Source: Rhodospirillales bacterium
Lineage (GTDB): Bacteria; Pseudomonadota; Alphaproteobacteria; UBA828
Assembly (NCBI GenBank): GCA_028818855.1
Contig: JAPPMY010000118.1
Location: 1-64,000, forward strand
Length of the DNA stretch: 64,000 nucleotides
Direction of reading: 5' to 3'
Shown here: positions 53,367-63,791 of the stretch, piece after piece
Layout: every line of letters begins with the position of its first letter
How positions within the stretch are numbered: position 1 is the first letter of the stretch
Made by a program: the position numbers and the translations under genes
Notes under the pieces: model-generated
Told to the model about the DNA's origin: nothing
The model's database searches: none
What the model saw: the letters and a program-made list of their open reading frames with translations, nothing else

Positions 53367-54287
53367 ATGGCGCGCGGGGCGATCGTGGTAACCGGGTCCG
53401 CCGGGTTGATCGGATTCGGCGTCGCGGCCCGGCTCGCGCGGGAGGGGCGGAGCGTGATCGGCACGGACCGTATCCAACCGCGGGAGGACGCGGGCTTCCC
53501 GTCTACGGATGCGGAGCTTACCGACGTCCACAAGCTGCACGCCATCTGCGAGCGCGACATTTCGGCGATCGTCCACTGCGGCGCGGTCTCGGGCCCCATG
53601 CTGGGCCGCGACAATCCACGCGCGGTGATCGAGACCAACGTGGCCGGCACCGCCAACCTGCTGGAGATCGCCCGTCAGCGAGGCGTCCGCCTGGTGTTCT
53701 GCTCGTCGACGTCCGCCTACGGCGACACGGCTGCGGGCCTCGACCTCGTGCCGGAGGATTCCCCGCTCGCCGCCAACGACATCTATGGCGCCACCAAGGC
53801 GTCCGGCGACATCCTCACCCGGGCCTACGCCGCGCAGACCGGCCTCGATGCGGTTGTCCTGCGCTTCTCCTGGGTCTACGGGCCGCGCCGCCGCACCCCC
53901 TGCGTGGTGCGCGAGATGATCAAGGACGCGCAGGCCGGCCGCGCCACCCGGCTCCCATACGGCCGCGGCTTCACCCGACAATACGTCTACATCGACGATG
54001 TCGTCGGTTCCGTGATCGCGGCGCTCGACGCCGGCGCCATCGGCCCTCAGCGCGCCTTCAACATCACCGGCGGCCAGCGACTCGAGTTCGGCGCGATCGT
54101 GGAGGCCGTGCGCCAGGCCGTGCCGACAGCGCAGATCACACTCGGCGAGGGTGCCGACCCCGAAGACCAGAGCCACGGGCGCTTCGACATCTCGGCCGCA
54201 GCCCGCGCACTCGGCTGGCAGCCGAAGGTCGCGTTCGCCGACGGCGTGCAGGACTATGCCCGCTGGCTCGCCGAGAACCCGGTGTAG
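53367..54287 (+). CDS. NAD-dependent epimerase/dehydratase family protein
   Basis: 306 residues from ATG 53367 (GGGAGGAAGG upstream). VVTGSAGLIGFGVAARLARE is the dinucleotide-binding fold and YGATKASGDILTRAYAAQ carries the YxxxK pair; FCSSTSAYGD is the catalytic Ser/Thr strand. Extended SDR, as in UDP-sugar epimerases, though the substrate may be a different small molecule. Followed by the racemase-fold gene after 24 bases, likely the same operon. Confidence 0.85.
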   Translation: MARGAIVVTGSAGLIGFGVAARLAREGRSVIGTDRIQPREDAGFPSTDAELTDVHKLHAICERDISAIVHCGAVSGPMLGRDNPRAVIETNVAGTANLLEIARQRGVRLVFCSSTSAYGDTAAGLDLVPEDSPLAANDIYGATKASGDILTRAYAAQTGLDAVVLRFSWVYGPRRRTPCVVREMIKDAQAGRATRLPYGRGFTRQYVYIDDVVGSVIAALDAGAIGPQRAFNITGGQRLEFGAIVEAVRQAVPTAQITLGEGADPEDQSHGRFDISAAARALGWQPKVAFADGVQDYARWLAENPV

Positions 54288-54311
54288 GGACGACACAAAG
54301 GGAGAATCGCC

Positions 54312-55106
54312 ATGCCACGCGCAGCCGTCATCGTACCGTTTCCCTTCGACGAGGAGGGCCTCGACTACAGGCGTGCCGAGATGGAGCAGGTCGAGCTCTC
54401 GGGCCAGGTCACCTTCGACTACAAGCCGCTCAAGGCGGGGCCCAAGCACTTCATCGGCCGCCATGACGAGATGCTGGTCGAGTTCGCCATCTTCGAGGCG
54501 GGCATCGCGCTTGCCGAGGAAGGCTACGACGCGATCACGGTCAACACGCTGAGCGATTCCGGCGTGCCTGAGCTGCGCGCGGTGCTCGACATCCCCGTGG
54601 TCTCCAACGGCAAGTCGTCTCTGCTCTACGCGCTCACCCTCGGCACCCGCTTCTGCGTGATCGCGCAGACGGACCCAGCCTATCCGCAGTACACCGACGC
54701 CTGGCTCGCCTTCTACAAGAACCTGATGAAGAAGTTCGAGGTCGCTCCGTTCTGCAGCTCCATCGAGCTGTTCGAGGCGCAGTCGGACATGAAGGCGCTC
54801 TTCACCGGCCGCGAGGCGGAGGTCTTCCCCGAGATGAAGAAAGCCTGCGAGAGAGGCCTCGCCAAGGGCGCCGACGTGATCGTCCTCGGCTCCACGACGC
54901 TCTCTCAGGCAGGCCCCTACCTCTCGGAGAACCTGCCCGTCCCGGTGGTCAATCCGGGGCCGCTCTCGCTCAAGATGGTGGAGATGGTGCTGGGCCTCGG
55001 CCACAGCCACAGCCCGAAAGCGCATCCCAAACCCGCCGTGCCCCGCCCAAGGATGATTCGCGCCATGCTGGAGGCCGCCAGCACCCAGCAGGATGCAGAC
55101 GACTAG
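54312..55106 (+). CDS. Aspartate/glutamate/hydantoin racemase-fold protein lacking catalytic cysteines
   Basis: 264 residues. The fold is recognisable (IVPFPFDEEGL at the start, LDIPVVSNGKSSLLYALTLG in the first half), but the two segments that hold the cysteine acid/base pair in Asp/Glu and hydantoin racemases read ITVNTLSDSGVPELRA and VIVLGSTTLSQAGPYL, with Thr and Ser where Cys is expected. The first-domain residue is inside a motif otherwise similar to CFxDPG. It is therefore probably not a conventional racemase; alternative acids or a binding-only role are possible. Cotranscribed with the epimerase. Confidence 0.75.
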   Translation: MPRAAVIVPFPFDEEGLDYRRAEMEQVELSGQVTFDYKPLKAGPKHFIGRHDEMLVEFAIFEAGIALAEEGYDAITVNTLSDSGVPELRAVLDIPVVSNGKSSLLYALTLGTRFCVIAQTDPAYPQYTDAWLAFYKNLMKKFEVAPFCSSIELFEAQSDMKALFTGREAEVFPEMKKACERGLAKGADVIVLGSTTLSQAGPYLSENLPVPVVNPGPLSLKMVEMVLGLGHSHSPKAHPKPAVPRPRMIRAMLEAASTQQDADD

Positions 55107-55130
55107 CCTCCGGCAGAGCGTGGCGCACGC

Positions 55131-55946
55131 ATGAACCGGCCTTCCGCCAAGGCCGACGCAGCGGGCACGGGCGGGCCTGCCGCCTGGGATGCCGGCCTCT
55201 ACGATCGCTCGTTCGGTTTCGTCTCGGCCTTCGCGACGGACATGGTCGATCTGCTCGCGCCGGAGCCGGGCGAGCGGATCGTCGATCTCGGCTGCGGCAC
55301 GGGCACGCTGACCGCCGACATCGCCGCCCGCGGCGCCGACGTGATCGGCATTGACGGCGACGCGGCGATGGTCGAGCGCGCGCGTGCGCTCCACCCGGCG
55401 CTTACCTTCGAGCATGCCGACGGGCGCGATTTCGCCATCGAGGGCCAGGCCGACGCCGTCTTCTCCAACGCCGCGCTTCACTGGATGAAGGAGGCGCCGG
55501 CGGACGTCATCGCCTGCGTGGCGCGCGCGCTCAGGCCCGGCGGCCGCTTCGTCGCCGAGATGGGCGCGCACCGCAACGTGCGCATCATCACCGACGCGCT
55601 CTACCAGGCGCTCGCCGAGGAAGGCGTGCCGGCCGGGGCGGTCGACTTCCCCTGGTACTTCCCGCGCACGAGCCGCTATGTCGGCCTGCTCGAGGACGGC
55701 GGCTTCGACGTGACGCAGCTCTACTACTTCGCCCGCCCGACGCCGCTCGACGACTGCCCCAACGGCCTCGCCGACTGGATCGAGATGTTCGGCCGCAACT
55801 TCACCGACGCCGCGCCGCCCGGCCGCGTGCAGGCGGTGGTGGACCGCACGATCGCGCTCACCCGCGACCGCCTCTGCCCCGACGGCCGCTGGATCACCGA
55901 CTACACCCGCCTCCGCTTCGTCGCCCGCCGCCTGGCGGAGGACTGA
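55131..55946 (+). CDS. Class I SAM-dependent methyltransferase
   Basis: 271 residues. The SAM-binding motif I reads VDLGCGTGTLTADIAARGAD, with VIGIDGDAAMVERARAL (post I) and DAVFSNAALHWMKE (motif II-like). The family methylates trans-aconitate-type acids or other small molecules (Tam-like architecture: LHWMKEAP). The acceptor cannot be told. 24 bases after the racemase-fold gene; the last gene of that run before yebC. Confidence 0.85.
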   Translation: MNRPSAKADAAGTGGPAAWDAGLYDRSFGFVSAFATDMVDLLAPEPGERIVDLGCGTGTLTADIAARGADVIGIDGDAAMVERARALHPALTFEHADGRDFAIEGQADAVFSNAALHWMKEAPADVIACVARALRPGGRFVAEMGAHRNVRIITDALYQALAEEGVPAGAVDFPWYFPRTSRYVGLLEDGGFDVTQLYYFARPTPLDDCPNGLADWIEMFGRNFTDAAPPGRVQAVVDRTIALTRDRLCPDGRWITDYTRLRFVARRLAED

Positions 55947-56069
55947 GCGCCACCACACCACCGAGCCGCCGCAATCTCGCCACATTGACCGCCTACGCGG
56001 GGCAGTGACAGACTTTTATGTCGATTCGCGGCACCCGCCCGGATCTCCCCGAGCGATCGAGCAGAGCCC

Positions 56070-56822
56070 ATGGCCGGTCATTCCAAGTGGGCCAACATCA
56101 TGTACCGCAAGGGCGCGCAAGACGCCCGGCGGGCCAAGCGATTCACCAAGCTGATCCGCGAGGTCTACGTCGCGGCCAGGGAAGGCACGCCCGACCCGGA
56201 CCACAACCCGAGGCTGCGCACGGCCGTCGCGGCGGCCAAGTCGCAGAGTGTGCCCAAGGACAACATCGAGCGCGCGATCAAGAAGGCGGCGGGCGGCGGC
56301 GACGGGCAGGAGCGCTTCGACACGCTGAGCTACGAGGGCTTCGGCCCCGGCGGCGTCGCCGTCATCGTCGATGCGCTGACCGACAACCGCAACCGGACCG
56401 CAGCCACGATCCGCTCGATCTTCACCCGGCACGGCGGCACCCTCGGCGAGACCGGCTCCGTGAACTATCTCTTCCAGCGCGTGGGCGTCATACGCTTCCC
56501 GGCGGACGCGGCCAGCGCCGACGACATGTTCGAGGCCGCGCTCGAGGTCGGCGCCGACGAGTGCGAGAGCGAGACGGACGGGCACGAGGTGGTCTGCGCG
56601 CCCGAATCCCTGAGCGAGGCCAGCGAGGCGCTGACCGAGCGCTTCGGCGCGCCGGAGCGGGTCGAGATTGCCTGGCGGCCGCAGACGACGATCCCCATCG
56701 ACGAAGGCAAGGCGGCAGCCGTCTTCAAGCTGCTGGAGGCGCTCGACGACAGCGACGACGTTCAGCAGGTATCGGCGAACTACGACGTGACCGACGATGT
56801 CCTGCAGAAGCTCTCGGCCTGA
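56070..56822 (+). CDS. yebC: YebC/TACO1-family protein
   Basis: 250 residues, the usual length. MAGHSKWANIMYRKGAQDAR and KRFTKLIREVYVAAREGTPD open the family; PKDNIERAIKKAAGGGDGQE and YEGFGPGGVAVIVDALTDNR are the most conserved segments. It was once described as a transcriptional regulator and is now tied to translation of polyproline stretches. It sits immediately before ruvC, as in many Proteobacteria. A TTGACC -35-like box lies at 55985-55990 with no good -10. Confidence 0.96.
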   Translation: MAGHSKWANIMYRKGAQDARRAKRFTKLIREVYVAAREGTPDPDHNPRLRTAVAAAKSQSVPKDNIERAIKKAAGGGDGQERFDTLSYEGFGPGGVAVIVDALTDNRNRTAATIRSIFTRHGGTLGETGSVNYLFQRVGVIRFPADAASADDMFEAALEVGADECESETDGHEVVCAPESLSEASEALTERFGAPERVEIAWRPQTTIPIDEGKAAAVFKLLEALDDSDDVQQVSANYDVTDDVLQKLSA

Positions 56823-56837
56823 ATGGAGGCGGTCGGC

Positions 56838-57362
56838 GTGGCGCGTGTACTCGGTATCGATCCCGGCCTCCGCCGCACGGGCTGGGGCGTGATCGAGACC
56901 GTGGGCAACCGGCTGCGTCATGTCGGCCACGGCGTGATCGGCACCGATGCCAAGGCAAGCGTGCCGGAACGCCTCCGCGCGCTGCACGAGGGCCTCTCGG
57001 AGATCGTCACGCGCTACGCGCCGGACGAGGCGGCGGTCGAGGAGACCTTCCTCAACCGCAACCCCGAGTCGACGCTCAAGCTCGGCCTCGCCCGGGGCGT
57101 CGCCCTGCTCGCGCCGGCGCTGGCCGATCTTCCCGTCCACGAGTACGCCGCGAACAGGATCAAGAAGGCGCTGGTGGGCGCGGGCCACGCCGACAAGGAG
57201 CAGGTCGCCCTGATGGTCCGCCACCTGCTGCCCGGCGTCGGCGATGCGTCTACTGATGCCACCGACGCGCTGGCCGCGGCCATCTGCCACGCCCATGCCG
57301 CCGGCACCCATGCCCGCTGGCGGCCGGCGCCCGAGCCGGCGGCAGCGAAGCCCGGCCCATGA
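56838..57362 (+). CDS. ruvC: Crossover junction endodeoxyribonuclease RuvC
   Basis: 174 residues if started at GTG 56838 (MARVLGIDPGLRRTGWGVIE), which has GGAGG 8 bases upstream and fits the usual length of about 173; ATG 56823 is the alternative. Catalytic acidic residues are visible in LGIDPGLRRTGWG, in EETFLNRNPESTLKLG and in DATDALAAAICHAH. It resolves Holliday junctions with RuvAB. Stop overlaps the ruvA start in ATGA. Confidence 0.95.
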   Translation: MARVLGIDPGLRRTGWGVIETVGNRLRHVGHGVIGTDAKASVPERLRALHEGLSEIVTRYAPDEAAVEETFLNRNPESTLKLGLARGVALLAPALADLPVHEYAANRIKKALVGAGHADKEQVALMVRHLLPGVGDASTDATDALAAAICHAHAAGTHARWRPAPEPAAAKPGP

Positions 57363-57952
57363 TCGCCAAGCTGCGCGGCGTGCTCGACAGCGTGGGCGAC
57401 GGCTGGGCCGTCGTCGATGTGGGCGGCGTCGGCTATCTCACCTACTGCTCCGCCGGCACGCTGTCGTCAATGCCGGCGCAGGGGCAGGCGGTGAGCCTCA
57501 CCATCGAGACCGTGGTGCGCGAGGACCACATCCACCTCTACGGCTTCGCCAGCGAGCAGGAGCGCGACTGGTTCCGCCTGCTGCAGACCGTGCAGAGCGT
57601 GGGCGCGCGCCTCGCGCTTTCGATACTCGGCGCCCTGCCCGTGGCGGAACTCGCCGCCTGCATCGCCGCGCAGGACAGGGCGGGTCTCACGCGCGCGCCC
57701 GGCGTGGGGCCGAGGCTCGCCGCACGCATCCTGAGTGAGCTGGCGGAGAAGGCTCCGTCGTTGCCGGGCACCGCGCCCCTCTCTGCGGCTGCCGGCGGCA
57801 CGGCGAACGCCGATGCGATCGCGGCGCTCGTCAACCTGGGCTACCGCCCGACCGAGGCCCACGGCGCGGTCTCGGGCGCAGTCCGCACGCTCGGCGATGA
57901 GGCCTCCGTCGAGGCCCTGATCCGGGCCGGCCTGAAGGAGCTTGCGCAATGA
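57359..57952 (+). CDS. ruvA: Holliday junction DNA helicase RuvA
   Basis: 197 residues. [20 protein letters not shown] and [16 protein letters not shown] begin domain [21 protein letters not shown] the conserved centre, and [17 protein letters not shown] carries the helix-hairpin-helix that binds DNA; the C-terminal domain III ([13 protein letters not shown]) contacts RuvB. Forms the tetramer that grips four-way junctions. ATGA overlaps at both ends. Confidence 0.95.
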   Translation: MIAKLRGVLDSVGDGWAVVDVGGVGYLTYCSAGTLSSMPAQGQAVSLTIETVVREDHIHLYGFASEQERDWFRLLQTVQSVGARLALSILGALPVAELAACIAAQDRAGLTRAPGVGPRLAARILSELAEKAPSLPGTAPLSAAAGGTANADAIAALVNLGYRPTEAHGAVSGAVRTLGDEASVEALIRAGLKELAQ

Positions 57953-58995
57953 GCGACGCCCGGATCGTCGCCGGCGCGCCCGAGCCCGAGGACAGGCTCG
58001 ACACCGGGCTCAGGCCCCGCAAGCTCGATGACTTCGTGGGCCAGCGCGCGGTGCGCGAGAACCTGCGCATCTTCATCGCCGCTGCGGTCGAGCGTGGCGA
58101 AGCTCTCGACCACGTTCTCTTCTACGGGCCCCCCGGCCTCGGCAAGACGACGCTAGCGCAGATCGTCGCGCGCGAGCTCGGCGTCAACATCCGCGCAACC
58201 TCGGGCCCCGTCATCGCCCGCGCCGGCGACCTGGCCGCGATCCTGACGAACCTCAACGAGCGCGACGTCCTCTTCATCGACGAGATCCACCGGCTTAACC
58301 CGGCGGTGGAAGAGATCCTCTATCCCGCCATGGAGGACTCGCAGCTCGACCTGATCATCGGCGAGGGGCCGGGCGCGCGCTCGGTGCGTATCGACCTGCC
58401 GCCCTTCACGCTGGTAGGCGCCACGACGCGCACGGGCCTCATCACCACGCCGCTGCGCGAGCGCTTCGGTATCCCGCTCAGGCTCGACTTCTACGAGGTG
58501 GCCGAGCTGGTCGAGATCGTGACCCGCAACTCGGCGCTTCTCGATGTCGTGCTGAGCGCCGACGGAGCGGCGGAGATCGCCGCCCGCTCGCGCGGCACGC
58601 CCCGCATCGCCGGCCGGCTGCTGCGCCGGGTGCGCGACTTCGCGGCCGTGGCCGACGTCGGCACCATCGACGCCGGCGTTGCGGACCGCGCGCTCAACCG
58701 GCTCGAGGTCGATCAGCGCGGCCTCGATTCGATGGACCGGCGCTATCTCGTGTGCATCGCCGAGAACTACGGCGGCGGCCCGGTGGGGATCGAGACGATC
58801 GCGGCCGCACTCTCGGAACAGCGCGACGCCCTGGAGGAGGTGATCGAGCCCTTCCTGATCCAGCAGGGCTTCGTGCAGCGCACGCCGCGCGGCCGGGTGC
58901 TGACCCGGCACGGCTTCGCTCATCTGGGTCTGGCGCAGCCCGAGGACGCACCGCGCCAGCTCGCGCTTCTGGACGAAGGTCATGGCAGCCGTTGA
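57949..58995 (+). CDS. ruvB: Holliday junction branch-migration ATPase RuvB
   Basis: 348 residues. [20 protein letters not shown], Walker [20 protein letters not shown], Walker [17 protein letters not shown], sensor [20 protein letters not shown] and the C-terminal winged-helix [16 protein letters not shown] are present. Hexameric ring motor for branch migration with RuvA. Its end overlaps the ybgC start by 14 bases. Confidence 0.97.
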   Translation: MSDARIVAGAPEPEDRLDTGLRPRKLDDFVGQRAVRENLRIFIAAAVERGEALDHVLFYGPPGLGKTTLAQIVARELGVNIRATSGPVIARAGDLAAILTNLNERDVLFIDEIHRLNPAVEEILYPAMEDSQLDLIIGEGPGARSVRIDLPPFTLVGATTRTGLITTPLRERFGIPLRLDFYEVAELVEIVTRNSALLDVVLSADGAAEIAARSRGTPRIAGRLLRRVRDFAAVADVGTIDAGVADRALNRLEVDQRGLDSMDRRYLVCIAENYGGGPVGIETIAAALSEQRDALEEVIEPFLIQQGFVQRTPRGRVLTRHGFAHLGLAQPEDAPRQLALLDEGHGSR

Positions 58996-59452
58996 ACCGG
59001 GCGCATCGGCGGCATCCTTCGCGGGCCGGTTCGAGGGCGCGGAGCACGTCTATCCGCTCCGCGTCTACCATGAGGACACCGATGCCGGCGGCATCGTCTA
59101 CTACGCCAACTACCTCAAGTTCGCCGAGCGGGCGCGCACCGAGATGATGCGGAGCGCCGGCATCTCCCACGTCACGCTGCTGGGCGAGCACGACGCGGCG
59201 TTCGTCGTGCGCCGCTGCACCGTGGACTACCGACAGCCGGCGCGCCTCGACGACGAGATCGAGGTGCGCACGACCATTGGCAGGGTGGCAGGCGCGCACA
59301 TCGACGCCGTGCAGCGCGTGCACCGCCAGGGAGCGCTGCTGGCCACGGTCGGTCTCAAGCTTGGCTGCGTCGGCCGCAACGGCCGCGCCGTGCGGCTGCC
59401 CGGGCCGCTGCGCCGTGCGCTCTCCGAATTCGTGTCGTCGGATCAGCGGTAG
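58982..59452 (+). CDS. ybgC: Tol-Pal associated acyl-CoA thioesterase YbgC
   Basis: 156 residues. [20 protein letters not shown] carries the catalytic aspartate in the hot-dog fold, and [19 protein letters not shown] and [20 protein letters not shown] are typical. It hydrolyses short-chain acyl-CoA or ACP thioesters and is linked to phospholipid and Tol-Pal function. Overlaps ruvB and precedes tolQ by 9 bases. Confidence 0.94.
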   Translation: MAAVEPGASAASFAGRFEGAEHVYPLRVYHEDTDAGGIVYYANYLKFAERARTEMMRSAGISHVTLLGEHDAAFVVRRCTVDYRQPARLDDEIEVRTTIGRVAGAHIDAVQRVHRQGALLATVGLKLGCVGRNGRAVRLPGPLRRALSEFVSSDQR

Positions 59453-59461
59453 CGAGGAACC

Positions 59462-60195
59462 ATGGAGTCCGACCTTGTACGCGCCGTCGAGATCGGCGCC
59501 AGTGCGGTCGCGGAGGACTTCTCCCTCTGGGGCCTGTTCCTGCAGGCAGACGTCATCGTCAAGGCCGTGATCGTGGTTCTTCTGATCGCATCGGTCTGGA
59601 GCTGGGCGATCATCTTCGACAAGTCGCTGCGCTACGCCCGTGCCCGGCGCCTCGCCGTCGAGTTCGAGCAGGCCTTCTGGTCCGGCGGCTCGCTCGATCA
59701 GCTCTACGACGATGTCGCCAGCAAGCGCAGCCACCCGATGACCGTGCTGTTCGCATCGGCGATGGAGGAGTGGCGCCGGTTCGCGAACCGCGGCACTCAC
59801 CTCTCGTCGGACCGGCTGGAGGGTCTCCAGCGCCGCATCGCCTACGCCATGGACGCCGCGCTCAACCGGGAGCTGGATCAGCTCGAGCGTTACCTGGGCT
59901 TCCTCGCCACGGTGGGCGCGACAGCGCCGTTCGTGGGCCTGTTCGGCACCGTCTGGGGCATCATGAACAGCTTCCAGTCGATCGCGGCCAGCAAGGACAC
60001 TTCGCTCGCCGTGGTGGCGCCCGGCATCGCAGAGGCGCTGTTCGCGACCGCGCTCGGGCTGGTAGCCGCAATCCCGGCGGTGGTCGCCTACAACAAGCTC
60101 AGCAGCGACCTCGATCGCTACGCCGGTCGCCTGGAAGCCTTCGGCACGGAGTTCCGGGCCCTCCTCGGCCGCCAGCTTGAGGAGCGCGCCGTCTG

Positions 60196-60196
<1 letters not shown>
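59462..60196 (+). CDS. tolQ: Tol-Pal system proton-channel subunit TolQ
   Basis: 244 residues. Three membrane segments: one near residues 30-50 ([20 protein letters not shown]), and two in the C-terminal half, [20 protein letters not shown] and [20 protein letters not shown], holding the Thr/Gly/Pro channel motif of the TolQ/ExbB/MotA family. With TolR it converts the proton gradient into TolA movement. One-base overlap with tolR. Confidence 0.97.
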
Positions 60197-60646
<450 letters not shown>

Positions 60647-60654
<8 letters not shown>

Positions 60655-61618
60655 ACGCGGCTGGCTCTTCTCCGCCATCCTCCACGCCGGCGTGGTCGTC
60701 GCCGTGGTGCTGGGCCTGCCGGACTTGTTCGAGAGCGATGCGCTCGATCCCAGCGAGCGGCCGATCGTGGTGAGCCTCGTCGAGATCGGCGACGAGGCGA
60801 GCGCGCCGCCGGCCGAACCGGAACCCGTTGCCGAGCCGGAGCCTGAACCCGTAGTAGAGCCCGTGCCCGAGCCGGAGCCCATCCCGGAGCCGGAGGTAGT
60901 CGCCAAGCCCGAGCCGATCCCGGAACCGGTTCCCGAGCCCGAACCGGAAGTCGTCGCCGCTCTGGATCCCGAGCCGGTCATCGAGCCGGAACCGGAACCC
61001 GAGCCGCCGCCCCCGCCGGAGCCGGTTGCCGCTCCCGAACCAGAGCCGGAGCCCGTGACGAGGGAGCCAGAAGCCAAGCCGGATCCCCCGCCGGAGCCTG
61101 AGCCGGAAGCGCCGCCGCCGGTGCCGCTTGCCAAGCCTCCGGTCCAGAAGCCGAGCTTCGAGAAGTTGTTGAAGGACCTCGCCGAGGAAGAGACTCCCGA
61201 GCCGCCCCCGGCAACGCCGGAGAAGGACGAAGAGACCTTCGAGGACCTGCTGGCCAGCCTTGCGGACGCCGAGGAGCAGCTTCCTGCGGACGCGGCCACG
61301 CGGGCGCCCCTGACAGGCCCGGCGCGCCAGACCATCACCGATGCCATCAAGCAGAAGGTCGAGAGGAACTGGAGCGTCCCGGCCGGCGTTCTGGATGCGG
61401 GCGAACTGGTGGTGACGCTCAGGATTCAGTTGGCGCCCGACGGTTCCGTCCGGCGGGTGGAAATCGTCGACGCCGACAGCGGCGCCAACTACCGGACCAT
61501 GGCGGAGAGCGGCCGGCGCGCCGTGCTGAAGGCCAGTCCCTTCGAAATCTTGACGCGTTATGTGGACAGGTACGATGGTTGGCGCGACATCACCATGACC
61601 TTCAGTCCGCCGGTGTAG
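60647..61618 (+). CDS. tolA: TolA, periplasm-spanning Tol-Pal protein
   Basis: 323 residues. A short N-terminus and one membrane helix ([19 protein letters not shown]) are followed by about 160 residues of Pro/Glu/Val repeats in PEPEP-type runs, a stiff spacer instead of the long alanine-rich helix seen in enterics. The C-terminal domain ([33 protein letters not shown]) is the TolA/TonB-like fold that contacts Pal/TolB. Length and spacer composition vary widely in this family. Confidence 0.9.
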
Positions 61619-61670
61619 GGGGCACGCCGTGCTCGCGCCTGATCGAATCAGAGGAAACGACGGTGCCACG

Positions 61671-63035
61671 ATGAGACGATTACTGACACTGAGTGGACAC
61701 GTTGGGCGGAAGGCGCGCCGCGCCCTGCCGCTTTCGGCCGCCATCGCGATCGCCCTGGCGATGCTCGGAGCCGCCGCCACCGCGCGGGCGGAGCTTCGCG
61801 TGGACATCACGCGCGGGCACGTGGAGCCGCTGCCCATCGCGCTCGTCGACCTCGCCGGGTCGAGCGAGGCGGACGCGGAGGTCGGCAGCCAGATCACCGA
61901 GGTGATCACCCGCAATCTGAAGCGCTCCGGCCTGTTCCGCCCCATCGATCCGGCCGCCTTCATCATCGAGCCCGGTGGGATGACCGTGCGGCCGCGCTTC
62001 CAAGACTGGCGGATCATCAACGCGCAGGCGCTGGTGACCGGCCGCGTGGTGCCGAGCGATGCGGGCCGGCTCTCGGTCGAGTTCCGCCTCTGGGATGTCT
62101 TCGCCGAGCAGGATCTGGTGGGGCTCAAGCTGAGCGGCGCGAGAGAGGCGTGGCGCTCCATCGCCCACACCATGTCGGACAAGATCTACGAGCGGCTGAC
62201 CGGCGAGTCGGGGTACTTCCACACCCGAGTCGTCTACATCGCCGAGACCGGGCCGCCGGACAAGCGGATCAAGCGGCTCGCGATCATGGACCAGGACGGC
62301 CACAACCTGCGCTACCTGTCGGACGGCCGGCACCTGGTGCTGACCCCGCGCTTCTCTCCCACCGCGCAGGAGATCACCTATCTCTCCTACGAAGGCGGCG
62401 TGCCCAGGGTGTACCTCCGCCAGATCGACACCGGCCAGCAGGAGCTGCTCGGCGACTTTCCGGGCATGACGTTCGCGCCGCGCTTCTCGCCGGACGGCAA
62501 CCAGGTGGTGATGACGCTGGCGCGGAGAGGCAATTCGGACATCTTCGAGATGGACCTGCGCTCGCGCCAGGTCCGGCAGCTCACCGACAATCCGGCCATC
62601 GAGACCGCGCCCTGCTATTCGCCGGACGGCGCCTTCATCGCCTTCGAATCGGACCGGGGCGGCAGCCAGCAGATCTACGTCATGCGTCGGGACGGCAGCG
62701 ACGTGCGCCGCGTCACCTTCGGTAAGGGGCGCTACGGAACCCCGGTATGGTCTCCGCGCGGCGACCTGATCGCCTTCACCAAGAGCCATCAGGGACAGTT
62801 CTACATCGGCGTCATGAGACCCGACGGGAGCGGCGAGCGCATTCTGGCGCAGGACTACCTGGTCGAAGGCCCGACCTGGGCGCCGAACGGGCGCGTGCTC
62901 ATGTTCTTCCGGTCGAGCTCGCGCGATCCCGACAGCGCCGAGCTGGTCACCATCGACCTGACCGGACGCAACGAACGCATTCTGTTCACGAGCACGGCGG
63001 CGTCCGATCCGGCCTGGTCGCCGTTGATCCAATGA
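61671..63035 (+). CDS. tolB: Tol-Pal system beta-propeller protein TolB
   Basis: 454 residues from ATG 61671; an in-frame GTG at 61629 is less likely because the signal peptide fits the later start ([20 protein letters not shown], cleavage near ARAE). The N-terminal domain [20 protein letters not shown] contacts TolA, and the six-bladed propeller repeats contain [40 protein letters not shown] and [11 protein letters not shown]. Periplasmic. It binds Pal near the outer membrane. Confidence 0.96.
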   Translation: MRRLLTLSGHVGRKARRALPLSAAIAIALAMLGAAATARAELRVDITRGHVEPLPIALVDLAGSSEADAEVGSQITEVITRNLKRSGLFRPIDPAAFIIEPGGMTVRPRFQDWRIINAQALVTGRVVPSDAGRLSVEFRLWDVFAEQDLVGLKLSGAREAWRSIAHTMSDKIYERLTGESGYFHTRVVYIAETGPPDKRIKRLAIMDQDGHNLRYLSDGRHLVLTPRFSPTAQEITYLSYEGGVPRVYLRQIDTGQQELLGDFPGMTFAPRFSPDGNQVVMTLARRGNSDIFEMDLRSRQVRQLTDNPAIETAPCYSPDGAFIAFESDRGGSQQIYVMRRDGSDVRRVTFGKGRYGTPVWSPRGDLIAFTKSHQGQFYIGVMRPDGSGERILAQDYLVEGPTWAPNGRVLMFFRSSSRDPDSAELVTIDLTGRNERILFTSTAASDPAWSPLIQ

Positions 63036-63169
63036 TGACCCAAAGCTATAGTCGCGCCGCCTCTCGCCGAATCGGTTTACTCGGCGGCGGCCCAGCTTCA
63101 CGGCACGCAAGAACGCGCTGCGCCGTGCTTTGGCGCCTGAGGATCGGTGGATCGTTGGCCGGACGGGGA

Positions 63170-63188
63170 CGGGACTCGGGCAGTCCCG
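63170..63188. promoter_or_regulatory. Hairpin in the tolB-pal intergenic region
   Basis: CGGGACT (63170-63176) and AGTCCCG (63182-63188) form a 7-bp stem with a 5-base loop in the 184-base gap before pal; a second pair CGCCGA/TCGGCG lies at 63065-63086. No T-tract follows, so they may be mRNA structures adjusting pal expression or stability rather than terminators. Confidence 0.3.
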
Positions 63189-63219
63189 CCGCCACTCACT
63201 GACGAAAGGGAGCGTGTTG

Positions 63220-63768
63220 ATGCGACTGAGACTGATTGCAGCATTTGTGGTGGTGCTCGGGCTGGCGGCCTGCGAAAGCACACCCGACGACACCGGAACG
63301 AGCAGCGGCGCAGGAGCCGATCAGACGACCGATACTGGAACGGCCTCCACTGACGACGTCATTGAGGAAGAGGCCACGACCGTTGCGGGTCTCGACCCGA
63401 GTCAGCCGCTGCCGGGATCGCAGGAACAACTGGTCCAGGAGGTCGGCGATCGCGTCTTCTTCGAGTTCGACAGCGCGGTCCTCGGCGCGGATTCCCGCCG
63501 CACGCTGGATCGGCAGGCCGAGTGGCTCAGGCTGTTCCCCGAAGTCGCGCTGGTCATCGAGGGGCACGCAGACGAGCGCGGTACGCGCGAGTACAACCTC
63601 GCGCTTGGCGAACGCCGCGCCAACGCCGCCCGCGAATACCTGATCACGCAAGGCATCGGGCCTTCGCGGCTGAGAACGATCTCCTACGGCAAGGAGCGGC
63701 CTTACGCTCTCGGCCACAACGAAGAGGCATGGGCCCTGAATCGGCGCTCGGTCTCCGTCATCGACTAG
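63220..63768 (+). CDS. pal: Peptidoglycan-associated lipoprotein Pal
   Basis: 182 residues from ATG 63220 (GGGAG upstream). The lipobox AFVVVLGLAAC places the lipid on Cys22; a Ser/Thr/Asp-rich linker follows, then the OmpA-like domain with VFFEFDSAVLGADSRRTLDR and VIEGHADERGTREYNLALGE, whose Asp and Arg bind diaminopimelate. Anchors the outer membrane to the peptidoglycan and pairs with TolB. Confidence 0.97.
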   Translation: MRLRLIAAFVVVLGLAACESTPDDTGTSSGAGADQTTDTGTASTDDVIEEEATTVAGLDPSQPLPGSQEQLVQEVGDRVFFEFDSAVLGADSRRTLDRQAEWLRLFPEVALVIEGHADERGTREYNLALGERRANAAREYLITQGIGPSRLRTISYGKERPYALGHNEEAWALNRRSVSVID

Positions 63769-63791
63769 GAGGCCGGGGAGCCGGAAGAGCG

